DNA of 64,000 bases from Aporrectodea caliginosa (GCA_020284085.1 JACEVL010000148.1:35001-99000), one strand, 5' to 3'; counted from the stretch's first letter, positions 11,641-43,910 are shown. Translations and numbers: made by a program. Notes: generated from the letters alone by a model not told the origin.

Positions 11641-12339
11641 TTTTATTGTCTTTCAAGTCGAGAATTTTAAGTTTTCTGTCGAGCCACAGGGAGTCTTTGC
11701 CCGCGAAATGTCAATCCCAAACTGATATATATATGTATTGTATATATATATATGCACAAAGTGCATTAGCTAAGTGCATCCACATGTTTTAAAGATCAAG
11801 GAAAGAAGCATTAAGTGCCATCAAGTGTGAGTGCGACGGCCAGAGAAAGATGGTCTAACGGCGGACCTTGGGGCATTGCGCTATCAATCAGAGCAAACTA
11901 TACAGGCCTTCATTATGCAAGAGGCGTTATCAATCAATTCGGCGCCAGCCATCACGTCGTCATTGTATACAAGAAGCGGCGTACAGAGACAGGTTGGCAG
12001 AAACAGGCCTGTCAATCAACGAGGGGCAGACGACTCTGAGTTGTTATTGAAAAGCGGCGAGGATCAGTTCGTTTAACATGCGGTCGGCATTTTGTTTCTG
12101 GGATGAGTTTCCTATCGTCCAGATGTCAGCACATGAAGCAACCGGTTGGGCTGATTGGCCGCTATCGTCAACACTTACGAACATAAGCGAGTCCATACGC
12201 AGTTCTGTGTAAATGTTTCTAAAGACGTACACATGTACACATACAGAACACATACAGGACATGGCACACACTGGTATGCATACTATCAACGGAAGGATCA
12301 ACGCGCTTCGTTCTAAAATAGAGTCGCAACAGCCACGGC
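11641..12339. other. Intergenic stretch without recognised gene
   Basis: Short open frames exist at 11815-12076, but none resembles a known family and no splice context supports them. Confidence 0.35.
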
Positions 12340-12660
12340 CGAATTAAGGCTAGTGCGGGCCCGGGTGCTGTGATTACCTGCCAAAGGCCTCCCTAACAAC
12401 CACTGGTCCACTACGCACATATTTATTACATGCTTACTAGTGCCTAAAGATGCTTTCTTGTTGTGTACTTGTTTCTAGAAAAGTTTCAGACTACCTAGTA
12501 CAGTGACATATTTAGCAATAAGTTAATAACAACCCCATTAACAAAATATTTCTTCACTTCAGAAAATGTCGGCCCCTCAAAACTGTGGGCCTGGGTGTTA
12601 CAGCACCCTTAACACACCCCCCTTACTGCGGGCCTGGCAGCAGCACTTGGCTATCTCTTA
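12340..12660. mobile_element. Possible decayed DNA transposon
   Basis: The left side has CACGGCCGAATTAAGGCTAG, then TGCGGGCCCGGGTGCTGTGA. The right side has GTGGGCCTGGGTGTTACAGC and ACTGCGGGCCTGGC. The paired GGGCC-GGGTGCTG motifs resemble ends of hAT-like MITEs. Clean terminal repeats and a target duplication could not be defined. Confidence 0.3.
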
Positions 12661-14140
12661 AATCTCATAATTATTGTCCCTTGACTGGGTTCAAAATTGA
12701 TAGTATCTCTTGTGCTCCGAAGAAATCTACATGAATATTATATCAAAATACAATACAATGTAATCGTTTCATCTGACTTCATATTTCATCTAACTTCAAC
12801 ATGCCTTGCGAATAATTAATTCAAATCTGAAAGTCGGAAGGCAATTGGTGCAATGTGAAGGGAGGCTACATTTAAGATAATAATTGGTCCACCTAAGTTC
12901 GTTTGCTTCATTTTTGGCTAGACGTGAAGCTCTCACTCTCAGTACTCAGTCCAAAAAGCATTCAGCTAAGCCGTTAAAACGACATCTGAACAGAGAAGCA
13001 GTTTCTTAATCCGTGTCGAACACAATAGTGATTCATTTTGAACAAAGTTTGCTCGAATACATTTTGCACTTTTACTCTCCGTACTCACAGCGAAGGTTAT
13101 TCTCTTAAATAAATACTGCTAGTCATAATTGCGCATTACAATTCGACAGCTTTATGAGAACATATGATTTAGTTTTATCGAACAGAATAGAATAGAATTA
13201 TTGCTACTTAATAAACTGTCAACATCAACATCTAATCAATACAGTTACACTACAATCAATTGCAAAATGATTAATTCCGAGGTCAATAGGTCAACCGAAA
13301 AGGTCAAACGAATGGCCTACTATAGTTTATGGCGACTATACAAGTTGATTTCATATTGTGCACAAGAAGAAGAAGTTGAAAACGAAGAAGAAAAGTTTAG
13401 GGCCATAATCAAAAATTTCAATTATGAAACTGTCCATTAAGCAAATTATGCTAAAACTAATAACATCCATACATAGGCCTATTAATAAAAACAACTTTAA
13501 TCTGAGGGTTGATGCATTTTTAAAAATTGCATTATGTAAGCACACGGCTTTAGCACAGACACAGACTGTTGACTGTTGAGTATAGGCCTATAGGTCGTTT
13601 TATCGAATGGATCTTTCAGTCTATTATGGCCAATCGACGATACGAGCTATATCCTAGGCTACGCTATAATATACAAACTTGGCACTGTGACGTTAGTAGA
13701 ACGACGCGATTTAATCCGCTAAAGTGGTCTGATCGTTGACGGTGATGATGTTCCAAATTCGCTTTCGGACCGACCGAAGGCATGCAAGCGAGTAATTGAT
13801 TCTCCGGGAAGACTTCAGTCCATGGTAATAAGCAGACTGACGTTAAGGGTCAACTGATGCTACTAATCGACATCCGAAACCCTCTACGGTACAGATTTTA
13901 TATCTCATACGGTCCAGATGTCGGAATCAGGTCGATCGACAAGATTTATGTTTGGGTTTAGAGAATTCATGGCTGGTGTTTCATGCTTCAGCAAACAACG
14001 CTCTTTATACCATGCAGACCTAAGTGATTTAGTCTTTCAGAAAGGCAAGTCCTGAGTCGACGTCGAAATGACAACACAAACTGAGGCTAACGACAGAGAT
14101 CTGTTGATAAATGCAATGTTTGCTCCAAGCAAATGTTTCT
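12661..14140. other. Intergenic stretch without recognised gene
   Basis: An open frame at 13201-13440 (79 residues, acidic run EEEVENEEEK) has no recognisable domain. Otherwise the sequence looks non-coding. Confidence 0.35.
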
Positions 14141-14145
14141 GCTCT

Positions 14146-14365
14146 TCACTCACTCACTCACTCACTCTGTCTCTCACTCACTCACTCACTCTGTCACTCA
14201 CTCACACTCACTGTCTCACTCACTCACTCACTCACTCACTCACTCACTGTCTGTCTCACTCACCACTCACTCACTCACTCACTCCACTCACTCACTCTCT
14301 CACTCACTCACTCACTCACTCACTCACTCACTCACTCATAACTCACTCACTCACTCGTTGTCTCT
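14146..14365. repeat. (CACT)n microsatellite, then pyrimidine-rich tract
   Basis: More than 40 CACT units with a few CTGT interruptions. It grades into a TCTCTG/TGTCTG-rich tract to about 14560. Long frames here (HSLTHSLT repeats) are artefacts. Confidence 0.95.
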
Positions 14366-14406
14366 ATTTGTTTCTCTTTCTGATATCTCTCTGTCTCTCT
14401 TTGTCT

Positions 14407-14448
14407 CTCTATTTGTCCCTCTGTCATCTGACAGAGGGACAAATAGAG
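14407..14448. repeat. Perfect 20-bp inverted repeat
   Basis: CTCTATTTGTCCCTCTGTCA at 14407-14426 is the exact reverse complement of 14429-14448, with a 2-base centre (TC). Confidence 0.9.
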
Positions 14449-14559
14449 GTTCTGACGGTTCTGGCATCTGACAAATTTTTCTCCCCCTGTTTCTCTGTCT
14501 GTCTATCTCTGTCTCTGTCTCTGTTTCTGTCTGTCTGTCTGTCTCTCACTCTCTCTACC

Positions 14560-15019
14560 TCTCTCGACAATAACCACCACCGCACACGTTGTCTGATTTG
14601 ATTTGTCTGATATTAAAAGAAAATTCAGTGTGGCATGCCATCAGTCATTTCTTCCCAATTACCTTACATGACCACACCACTGTCTGGCAATTGGCCACAG
14701 TGAGCGTGCTTTATAACCAGACATCTGTGAGTCTTCTGGCTATGCTGGCGCCTCCTGCTTTCAGGCGATGCTTTTACAAACGCAATTCTCAGCCTCGAAC
14801 ACTGATGCAGCCATTGCATTTGGAAAGCCATGAAGTGGCCCAGTTTTCGACAAGCCTTGAAACACCAAACATAACTACTTGTTTTGTCCACGGTTCTGGC
14901 ATCTGAATTCATAAACACGAAATATACGACTCGTATGTTAACGTTAACATAAACAGTTGCGATGACTTTGATTCTGAGTCGCTTACACAAACAACCCGCG
15001 CAAAAAATAAAACTTGAAA
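14560..15019. other. Intergenic stretch without recognised gene
   Basis: Open frames on both strands at 14589-14990 have no family resemblance. Confidence 0.35.
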
Positions 15020-15425
15020 TTGAGTCAAATAGTTTGAATGAAGTAAGACAAGTGTATTGTGTAAGACATTAGTTTGAATTAAGTAAGAAATGTGTAAGAC
15101 ATTAGTTTGAATTAATGTGTAAGACATTAGTTTGAATTAAGTAACACATGTGTAAGACATTAGTTTGAATTAAGTAAGACATGTGTAAGACATTAGTTTG
15201 AATTAAGTAAGACATGTGTAAGACAATAGTTTGAATTAAGTAACACATGTGTAAGACATTAGTTTGAATCAGTAAGACATGTGCAAGACAATTAGTTTGA
15301 ATTAAGTAACACATTTGTAAGACATTACTTTGAATTAAGTTGCATTAAGTAAGACATGTGTAAGACAATAGTTTGAATTGCGGAATACATTTGTAAGACA
15401 ATAGTTTTAATTAAGTAATACATAT
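15020..15425. repeat. 33-bp minisatellite
   Basis: The unit is close to AAGTAAGACATGTGTAAGAC followed by ATTAGTTTGAATT. It repeats about 12 times with AACACATG/AAGACATG variation, and copies decay towards the right edge. Confidence 0.9.
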
Positions 15426-16030
15426 TTGCGCTGCATATCAGCTTACTACTAATAACTTTTCGCTCAACACATGTCGAATATTAAAAGTGATATTCTTCGT
15501 ACGAAGTCGTGCGTACGAAGTCGTGCTGATTAAAACTCGGGAATCTGTCTTTTGTCTTTCAAGGAAGCTTGTCGTCTCCTTTACTTTATGTATAAAGGCG
15601 CTATAAAAAGAAGGTGATCACTGTATCATATTTTCAATCTTTTATGTAGGCCAAACACCCAACTGCTGTCTTTGTCTACTATAGTTAGGCCAATGTGTTC
15701 CAGGTCTACTGATTAAACCGTCATGTTTAATTTGGCGCTGGTTTGTGGAAATAGACCTATGGCGGTTCGTTTAGCAGGACATGTAGTCCCTACTGAGTTT
15801 TTTGTTTGATGCATTTAATATGATCTTTGCCTATTTCAGTGCCCGAACTTCGACTGGTGACCAATAAAGATTTGTCAGTTGAATTCAGTTCTGCAGTGTA
15901 TGCGTGAAAGTGACCTGAAGATTCGAAAACTGTCACGGCATCGTTTAATTTTATATGTGCTCATGCATCCGAGCTTTGTAAAGCGCATTTACACCTATAT
16001 TTATAGACATCTAAACCCGCTGTCTACGGG
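15426..16030. other. Intergenic stretch without recognised gene
   Basis: A tandem CGTACGAAGTCGTG (15497-15525) is the only local repeat. No coding evidence. Confidence 0.4.
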
Positions 16031-16036
16031 ATAGAG

Positions 16037-16170
16037 AATATGCCATCACTTTAATTCTTACATGCCATCACTTTAATTCTAATATGCCATCACTTTAATT
16101 CTAATATGCCATCACTTTAATTCTTATATGCCATCACTTTAATTCTTATATGCCATCACTTTAATTCTTA
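16037..16170. repeat. 21-bp tandem array, first block
   Basis: Six copies of TATGCCATCACTTTAATTCT plus one base. The same unit forms a second block about 410 bp downstream in the same orientation. Confidence 0.9.
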
Positions 16171-16582
16171 ACAAGCCATAGAACTTTCAAACATTCTCAG
16201 TTCTCAATAAAATCTATTGGCGCCATACCTGGAATAAAACTCAAGAAATCAGAAAATCTAATCACTTGCCTGTTTAAGAATAATCACTTATTTAGTTGAT
16301 TTTTAAATTTAATATTATAATGCCGTGTTAATCTTTTATTTCCATGTGTTTAATTGCGAATTATGTACTCATTACTTTTGATATTTAGTTTAAATTAGTT
16401 AGGTTAGTTAAGATTTTATATGTTAATCAAGTCAACAACTGTTATACTAAGTAAAGCATCTTTCGGTCGCCACATATTCTGTTGAAATTAATATGCCTAT
16501 CATCTTTAAGGGCCTTCCCTTGTGGCATTCTATAATAGTGCAATCTGATTTGTCATATTTTAATACAAATCTGAATTGATTG

Positions 16583-16712
16583 CTTATATGCCACTTTAAT
16601 TCTTATATGCCATCACTTTAATTCTTATATGCCATCACTTTAATTCTTATATGCCATCACTTTAATTCTTATATGCCATCACTTTAATTCTAATATGCCA
16701 TCATTTTAATTC
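16583..16712. repeat. 21-bp tandem array, second block
   Basis: Six to seven copies of the same TATGCCATCACTTTAATTCT unit; the first copy lacks ATCA. Confidence 0.9.
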
Positions 16713-16719
16713 TCGTGAC

Positions 16720-17433
16720 CCATCGATGAGAGAAACATGCGGCAGGTATCTGTGGCAGTTGATCTAACTGGAGATGCTGCAGATGCGATGCTTCATTCCT
16801 GCACTGATGTTTCTTTGATGCATTTTCTTTTACCATTCATCATCCCTGAGCTTAGTGAAATCCTTTGCTGTTCGCTCAACTAAGCTAACCTTCCGAAGCA
16901 ACTCATGTGTCTAAGACATGTACTTCGAGGTCGGAATAAATTTGCTATCCATTAGAACGGCCGCATATCATCGGCTGCCGGATCCTCGCTGACATCTCTA
17001 AACCTGCTCCTAAGTGCGTTTATTACAAACATCGCGCTATGATTTATCTACTATAAAGCCAGTGGAAGGAAGGGCCTCCTCGGCAACAAAGACCCCATCG
17101 AGGAGACCACCGATCTGAAGGAGCCCGGATCCAGACACCGTCCGTCCGTGCCTCGTATGTACGCTCGACGACGACTTAGAGATAAATCCCTGGATAAAAA
17201 AATAAATCGAAAGCTCGACAAATGTCATCAAGTCTGCAAACTTTGCTTATCTGGGGATGTGCCTGACAAGCGCCATCGATCGAACGATGCGAGTCTTAAA
17301 AGGAGGATTAATTGGCCGAGGAATTTCTCGTCGTCGTCATAGTCGTTGTCGTTGTCGTCGTTGGCGTCTCTAAGCGCTGCTGCTTGCGAGGGAAGAAGGA
17401 GCGAGCGACAGGCACCGCCGCTCGTGAGACCAG
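16720..17433. other. GC-richer stretch of unknown nature
   Basis: Base composition rises compared with its neighbours, and open frames occur on both strands (17037-17342). No domain is recognisable. It could hold untranslated exon or promoter sequence for a gene downstream, but nothing in the sequence proves it. Confidence 0.25.
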
Positions 17434-17500
17434 AGAGGAGGAGGAGGAGGAGGAGGAGGAGGAGGAGGAGGAAGGAGGAGGAGGAGGAGGAGGAGGAGGA
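17434..17500. repeat. (GGA)n tract
   Basis: AGGAGG purine repeat. It generates poly-Glu, poly-Arg and poly-Gly frames that I do not treat as genes. Confidence 0.9.
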
Positions 17501-18365
17501 AGGCACTTGGAATGGCGACGATTTACGCCTCACGAGTCAGGGCATCTGTTTGCCGACGAAGCCGAGGTCTTTGCCAGGCGCCAGCATCCTCTCCCTATGC
17601 TGCCTCCCTCTTCCTCTTTCATCTCCTTCTTGGTCTGTCTCGGTGGCTGTCTTACACAGTCTGGTTCCGTCTCTCTCTTACCTATTCCTCCTCTTTCTCT
17701 CTATCTCTCCCTACCTCTAAGCATTTCTCTTCACCGCGTCCTTACTTTCTCGCTCTCTTTGTACCTCTTCGTCCGTCTGGTTTCTGCTTGTGTTTGGTTG
17801 TCTGTTGCCATCAATCTCTGTATGTTTTCTTCTTACGGCTTCCGTTCCCGTCAGTTTGTTTCTATTGCCTACCATCCGTCCTTCTCTGTGTGTTTCTAGG
17901 TTGCTTTAGTATGCATGTCTCGATCAACCTTAATTGGCCTCACCATCTCTCTGTTGGTTTTTCCAGCTGCCTCTGTCAAATGTCGGTCTCCCTGTCCTCT
18001 TCTTTTTCATCAGCTGGATGTCTCGCTGGAGACAATTTTTCTTCTAGTTGTTGACTCTTTGCTTAAAAGGCGCCTCTGCCTGTTGTTCGGTCGTTGTCCT
18101 CTGTCTCGCCCAGGGTTCTGGCAATCTGATCTCGGATTCAAGGCAAGCGAGTACAAATTTCATCACAGGCGATTGATTGCCTTCTGCATTATTTACAGTA
18201 ACCGTCAGACGACGAAATCTCGCCTCATTCGTCACAGCAACTCTGAACGTTTTTCTGAAGAAGTTCCAGGAAACCAGTTTAATTCTTATTCGGCAGAATA
18301 ATAAGGAGGTCTGGAAAACACTCTAATCTGAATTTATATCCGATAGATTTAGTGCAAGATAGGGA
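17501..18365. other. Pyrimidine-rich stretch without recognised gene
   Basis: CTCTCTT/TCTGTC-rich sequence keeps several frames open (17512-18301), but composition explains them. No domain was recognised. Confidence 0.35.
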
Positions 18366-18370
18366 TATCA

Positions 18371-19301
18371 TAGGACGATTGGTCATAGGACGATTGGTCA
18401 TACGGACGATTGGTCATACGGACGATTGGTCATAGGACGATTGGTCATAGGACGATTGGTCATAGGACGATTGGTCATACGGACGATTGGTCATACGGAC
18501 GATTGGTCATACGGACGATTGGTCATAGAACGATTGGTCATAGGACGATTGGTCATAGGACGATTGGTCATACGGACGATTGGTCATACGGACGATTGGT
18601 CATACGGACGATTGGTCATAGAACCTTGGTCATAGGACGATTGGTCATAGGGCCTACCGGTCATAGGTCCTATCGGCGATGGAACTATCGAAGGCTATCG
18701 AAGGCTAAAACAAAGAAGTTTTTAAAACATGAAAACTATTTACTGGATCACTTTACTGTGAAATACGCAATACAAAATACGAACAATACGTAAAAGTCTA
18801 GAACGTCAACAGATTTTCACTACTTGAATGAAACATGAGACAAGGCACGCAGATATGTGAGAATGTCGGTTTTCCCGTATGTTCCCACTGCCCGCATAAC
18901 ACGATCTTTCGTGAGTTCAAGCCTGCATGTAATTATCTTAATAAGTTTCTTGATTGGCACTGATTGTATTTGTCTGAAAACGATCAATGTCCCTAATTGA
19001 TGCCTTTCATACTTGAGTTACATACGGGTAAAACGTGTACTATTTCGACCAAACGTTAAGTTCTTTGAAGTGAGTTGATCCCTGTAAGTATTACCCTAAT
19101 AAGTGTCTTGATTGGCACTGATTGTATTTGTCTAAATGCGATGTTTGCTCCGGTGCGTTAAGCTTAAAACTAAGAATATCCATAACTAACGACTACAACG
19201 AATTATGTCGGTTTATCAGCGGCAGACCAATCGTCCTATGACCAATCGTCCTATGACCAATCGTCCTATGACCAATCGTCCTATGACCAATCGTCCGGAT
19301 A
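18371..19301. mobile_element. Non-autonomous element with inverted tandem-repeat termini (Mutator-like)
   Basis: At 18371-18652 about 18 copies of TCATAGGACGATTGG or TCATACGGACGATTGG are arrayed head to tail. At 19227-19298 five copies of the exact reverse complement (ACCAATCGTCCTATG) occur. The arrays face each other across about 570 bp of non-coding sequence, which itself contains a 45-bp direct repeat (about 18937-18983 and 19097-19142, both with TTGATTGGCACTGATTGTAT). Terminal inverted arrays of short units are typical of some Mutator-like elements. No transposase and no clear target duplication are visible. Confidence 0.65.
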
Positions 19302-20510
19302 CCGCCCACATGGAAAGAATAATGGTACCTTGTCTTTCATCCTTCCAGGATGCTTCTTTATGCGACTGTTTGTCCACCTTCACTTCCATCGTCGCTATAC
19401 ATTCTATTCTACTCCTGTGTTTCTGTTAGTTGGTCTGCTTGTTTCAGTCTATCTTTGATTAGTGTATGACATTTTTTCTGCCGATTCTTTTACCACGTCT
19501 TTCTCGCACCGTGTTTCATTTAAGGCTGGAAATATTACTGCCCTTGATCCCTTCATTTTAGAAATGAGAGATGCAAATCCTCCCTCCCTTCTCATTAACC
19601 GGGTCGCCCCTCTACGTGGAGCCTTTTCCGTCATCAGTCTGAGATGACTGTGTTGCTGCTGACTCTTGTCACATGTCATGATGGAAGGGAAGAATTACGA
19701 ATCGGGCTATACTTGAGCGCGAAGAAATCCGACTCTCTGATCTCTGTGCGTGCTACACTAGACCTGTGTGACAGAAGTAGGCCAAGACTCATTCCATAAT
19801 ATTGTGTATTTCTATCTCTGCGTTTCACCACAGTTGTGTAGCTGTCGTATCTTTTTCTGATCTGCCTCTCATCAGCTGGGTTTACCTCTACCCGTACGTA
19901 GTCATCTCTACACATTGTGTCCGATTTCAAAGCATGACTCAGTGGTGTTACATGACTAAATTATTTTGCCATGCATTGGCCTCGACTCATAATAGAGATA
20001 ATATTTAGAATCCTGAAAACTATTAACAAGGCTGCAATCCGGATTTAGAACAGAGAGTTGTTCTAAGACTTATCTTTGATGTCGAAAAATGAGCAGGTTC
20101 GAGGTCATACGGCCGCTATAGAAAAACGTAGGCCTATAGGCCTACATTTTCTAAGTATGCTTATGACGTTCAACTGTTCTTGATGTGCCACTCGACTCGT
20201 CATACATTCTGGCTTGAGTGTTCCTAATTGCAAGCGGTCGCCACTAAAAATGTAGACCTCGATGTCTTCAAATGCCTAATTCATGCGTTAGAATTTATTT
20301 ATTTCGATATTAAAATAAGAAATATTTCAATGTTCTCATTAGATAATTTAGATTCATATTTGCTTGAAACTCTTGGTTGGGCAAACCTTGAGACAACAAA
20401 TGAAATCTTGTGACTCGTTAAACTGCTGTAAAATTTGCTCTTGGCTAAAAAAAGTTAATAGTGAACTACTTAGATTGTTCTTCAGTTACTTAATGTTGCT
20501 GCCTGTCTGC
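19302..20510. other. Upstream region of the peptidase gene
   Basis: No coding exon recognised. An acceptor-like CTGGATACAG ends at 20519, so an upstream untranslated exon may exist somewhere in or before this stretch. Confidence 0.35.
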
Positions 20511-20526
20511 TGGATACAGGCCTGGG

Positions 20527-39748
<19,222 letters not shown>

Positions 39749-39792
39749 CCAATACGTAGCCACTGATAGCCACGCTTGACTATGAATATATT

Positions 39793-39798
39793 ATTAAA
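39793..39798 (+). terminator. Candidate polyadenylation signal ATTAAA
   Basis: An ATTAAA lies 45 bases after the peptidase stop codon. A canonical AATAAA at 40467-40472 is an alternative that would give a 3' UTR of about 0.7 kb. Confidence 0.4.
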
Positions 39799-39799
39799 G

Positions 39800-42700
39800 A
39801 AAAGCGGATTTAATACATCTTAGATTCATTTTCTCTCATGTTTATTGTACAGGACAGATTTTAACAATTTCAATTAACTTACTTATCTACAGCATTCATT
39901 ATGAAGATTCACAAACTAATTCTATTCAAAATAATTTTGTGGTTAATCTTATTTGAGTTTGGTTTTCTGTTAGTTTCAGTATTGATAATAGCCTAAAACC
40001 TGTAAAGTATTAACATATTAGACTACGTGATTTTATACGAAAATGTCGGATTATTTTTGTGATGTTGTAAAGTTGAAGCTCATTTTTAAAAGACAGCAAA
40101 AGCAAAACAATCGGGGATTTTTACACTGCAAGCCGAATGAAGTTTAGCTGTTGCGGATCTGCCTTGCTGTTACTCTGTAATTATGTCTCGGTTGTTTTGT
40201 GCAAGCTGCGTGACAAAATCAAAGTCTGATTGATTATCTATCTGCAATCATTTGGAAATTAGGCCTCGCTGACACTGTATGCGTATTGTTAAACTTACGA
40301 TGCCCTAAAAAGAACTTTAAACGTTCACTTGCTCATTTTCATAATCATCATTATCCTGACCAGCACGTTAATCTTAATTATGCTCGTCAATATGGTCAAC
40401 ATCACTGTGATGTTGTTCGATTCATTTGTGCTTTCCACTTGCTACATGTGTGCGTGAAATTGTGAAAATAAACTGTGCGATTCTTTTTCCAACATGGCGT
40501 CCCTAACGTGTTCATGTGTTCATTATATCACTGGACTGTGACTGGAAGCTGTAACTAATACTGGAGCCAACTGGCGACTCTCCTGACATCCCATCTTTAC
40601 AACAGTTCTACTAAAAAGCCCCTCATGTCCAACAGTGTAAAACTTGTTTTTGAAAATAACGTGAAATCCTGTAATAAAATACAAAATCACCATGATAGAT
40701 GTTTGACTGTCCTTCAACTGGGAGTCTACAGCTTCATTCGCCAGGTTCATCCTCTGCTGTTGGCCAGTTGTAGGGTCGTGTCGGCACATCAGGCAGCGAC
40801 ACTCCGTTCGCGTCCCACTCAGTCCTCCGTTGACCCGTCCGGGGTTGTCGCCTCTGCCTCATTCACTGCCAACTTCATTGGCGGCGTCGTTAAATAAACT
40901 TTACCAAAGATATCTCAGGTCACTGACTCGTCAGTACATTAATAAACAATCACTATTAAGCTTACGCAGCCATCTAAAAAAAGCGCCAACAGTTGCATAT
41001 ATTATCAGCTAGCAGCTCCACCATTTCTTGCATAATCTCCATATCTGTGTCATAATATAGGCCTAGTTGAAAATTTTATGCAGTTCTATGAGATCAAGTT
41101 GAAGTGGAGCACTAACACCGTCGCAATGACTGAGAAAGTGACAATTCAGAATGCTTTTCTGAACAGAAGTAAAGCAGGGTGCGATTTTGGTTGTCAGTAG
41201 TGGGGGAATATAATTATGCAGAAGTGAAAGTTACGATGGAAAAAGTCCTCAATGGGATATTGTATGAACGTGTGAAAGAGGAGTTCCACTTTCTCTACAA
41301 ATCGCGCTCTTGTGACGAGACTTTGTAATAGTCTCAAATCTTCTGGCCTTGGTTTGGCTTTGACTATTTTATTATGAATCGTATTGGTAATGAAGAACAA
41401 TTTAGGTTTGGTGCACTTAACTCTCAAGGATGTCATAGATTGTATAGTGTAAAATAAACGTGTTTTTCAACTGAACGGCCACGTACTGCCACAAAATTGC
41501 AGAAAAATATTCCAGGCCTTTCAGCGATAAATTTATCATTATTAAATAAATTGGGTTTCCATTGACATGGGGAATTGTAATTGAACATTCAATGAAGCAG
41601 AGACGCTACAATAGCCATAGTGGAATGTCATAAAAATTATGACATATGAAAAAAGCACTTGCTTGAGGAACCTCCGCATTTGCATTCTTTACATGCAGTA
41701 GAATCAGATGCACTCACATACTATAACCTGTCATAGTTTACAACATTTTCGGACAAATTTTCCTAATTTTTAATGTGAGGTGTAGTGGTCAACCACATAA
41801 TTCAAGAGACGCTCATTTCCTTTTCTGGGTCCCTTTTCCCTTTCTTTTCCGGGAAATTTATAATCTCCCAAGGTCCCGGAAGCAGGCTCATTTCGATTCC
41901 AAACTCCAACGCTCGGAGACTTAGTCATGGTCATTACACGAAGCCCCATGATCATCGATCAGGCAAACATATGTTTCCAACGTGATATAGCATATACATG
42001 TAGGGCCATTGTTCTAGTATCTGCACGAATAGATTTGCCGGAAATCCGTGTGATTTGACCACATAATGTCAACGCTCAACCTCAACTGAATGAACAGTAT
42101 CGACCACAGATCTCGATTTTTATCCCTATTATTATTAACCACCTGCAATGGCCAGCCCCATTAATAATCCTGTCCACATTGATGAGTAAATAATGGATAG
42201 CTATAAATCCAAGTTACAAGTGACTGATGAGAGGTTATCCGATTTAACGCTGACTACCTGATTGCATGAATGCAAAAGCGAAAAAGAATAGGCCTAATAC
42301 ATTGGTTGTCATACTTATGGCAGATGGGTTGCACTTTCTGTTAGAACATGTAACTTCAAAATTTCATTTGATAAGACATCGTTGGGTATGCTCAACATTG
42401 AAAAGAATCCAAATAATTTTCAATATAGTCAAAGTGCGCTATAGTATAGCAACGTTAGAGTTGAACTGCTTAGCTACTGCTTCGCATAAAGTGTTATTAA
42501 AGCCACGGCATTAGCAGTTCTGCAACAGCACAATGGACAGATAGCTGTTGGATGTAAGCGGTACACGATGTTTCATTTTCACGTTGGACTTAAGTCTTCT
42601 GTCTTCTGTGGCGCACGTGGGTAGGGCCTATATTTATATATATGGCTTCTGTTTACAACGTTTCAACACTAAGAAGGAACTAATGGTTCCGTTCGCTTGC

Positions 42701-43910
42701 CATGTAACATCTTGTATCTTCATTGAAAATCTCTGTCTGGAATGGTCTCCTCTTTTACCTCGATTCTGGGAATAGCCTATTTTTTTCTTATATAAGATTT
42801 TTAAGTGCAGCTGTACAATATTGCAGCAAAAAGGCGAGCTAATGAGGAGATCTGTTGGAGAAATCAATTTCATGTACCGGTACGTCAAAGAAAAATTGAA
42901 GGAAGAAGTAGCAATGATTAAAAACGAAGAGGTCATGAGTAGGTCATGAGGTCATAGGTCATGAGTCTTTGAAGGTCGGAGTTATGTTGCATGTATAGAG
43001 AGATGGAAAGAACAGCCTATTAATCGAAAAATATTTGACAGGTTCAGATAGAGGCTGGAGGATTATACCCACTCTAGACCAAGACCAGAGAAAGTGATCT
43101 AGAGCAGAGAAATCTGCTCAAAACAGTTAGTAGGAAACGATCCGTGCAATTGCTTCGTTATTCTGCTTGGGTCGCGAAGATAATAAGGAGATTAGAGATT
43201 TGGAATCATGCTTGAATAGGCTAAATGTTTGGTAATGCTCGTTAGAACCTACAATAAGAACGATAGAACGATGGATCTTAAGGTAACAAGTTACGTTCTC
43301 GTTATGTACAAGGTTACAAAGTTAACATCCAAGTTTGCACAGAAGACATTGATCTAACGATAAAGTACAGGAACTACGCCATGTTATCACTGCAATGCGT
43401 AGATAAGCAATCTTTTAAATATTTATCCAAAGGCCATTAAACCGAAGCCATAACAATGCAATACAAACCCTGATCATCTCAAGGTTGGGCCTGGGTAATG
43501 CGGACGCTTCAGGCACAGCTGTGTACATGGGTCAATGACCGCATAGCTTTAACCGTTCTAGCCTCCTTTCCAACCTCATTGAACCGCGAAAAACATTGCA
43601 TTGCCGATTCCCACAGGTCTAGAGCAAGAGGGTTATTAGTTGCGGGCACAGTATAACCAAGCCGCTACAGAAACTTACTTTAAAATTAAATATAGTTACG
43701 GATTTCCGTTTTATTTTTACGGACGATACATTCGGGTGGTTTGATGGAGCTTGTGACTAAGCAGAGCAGAGGAGGCTTTCGTTGCAACAATGACAACGGA
43801 GCAACGTTATTACTCCGTCTGTGGATCATGCGATGAATTATGAATGCAACGGACATTGACTTTGTTTACAGAGGGAACGACATTAAGCGGCGACGCTATA
43901 TATATGCAAT
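39800..43910. other. 4.1 kb without recognised gene or element
   Basis: I found no convincing exon on either strand. Open frames at 40523-40897 lie in a GC-richer patch that ends GGCGGCGTCGTTAAATAAAC and could be a decayed LINE 3' end, but no protein motif supports it. Short TATATA and GTCATGAG repeats occur at 42630-42645 and 42930-42965. Confidence 0.4.

Noticed and set aside
14068..14601. 177-codon frame
   Set aside because: Composed of (CACT)n and TC-rich repeats.
17312..18054. Overlapping frames of 124-195 codons
   Set aside because: Open because of (GGA)n and pyrimidine-rich composition; no domain or conserved motif.
18371..18652. CRISPR-like array of ACGATTGGTCATA units
   Set aside because: No spacers between units, and an inverted partner array indicates transposon termini.
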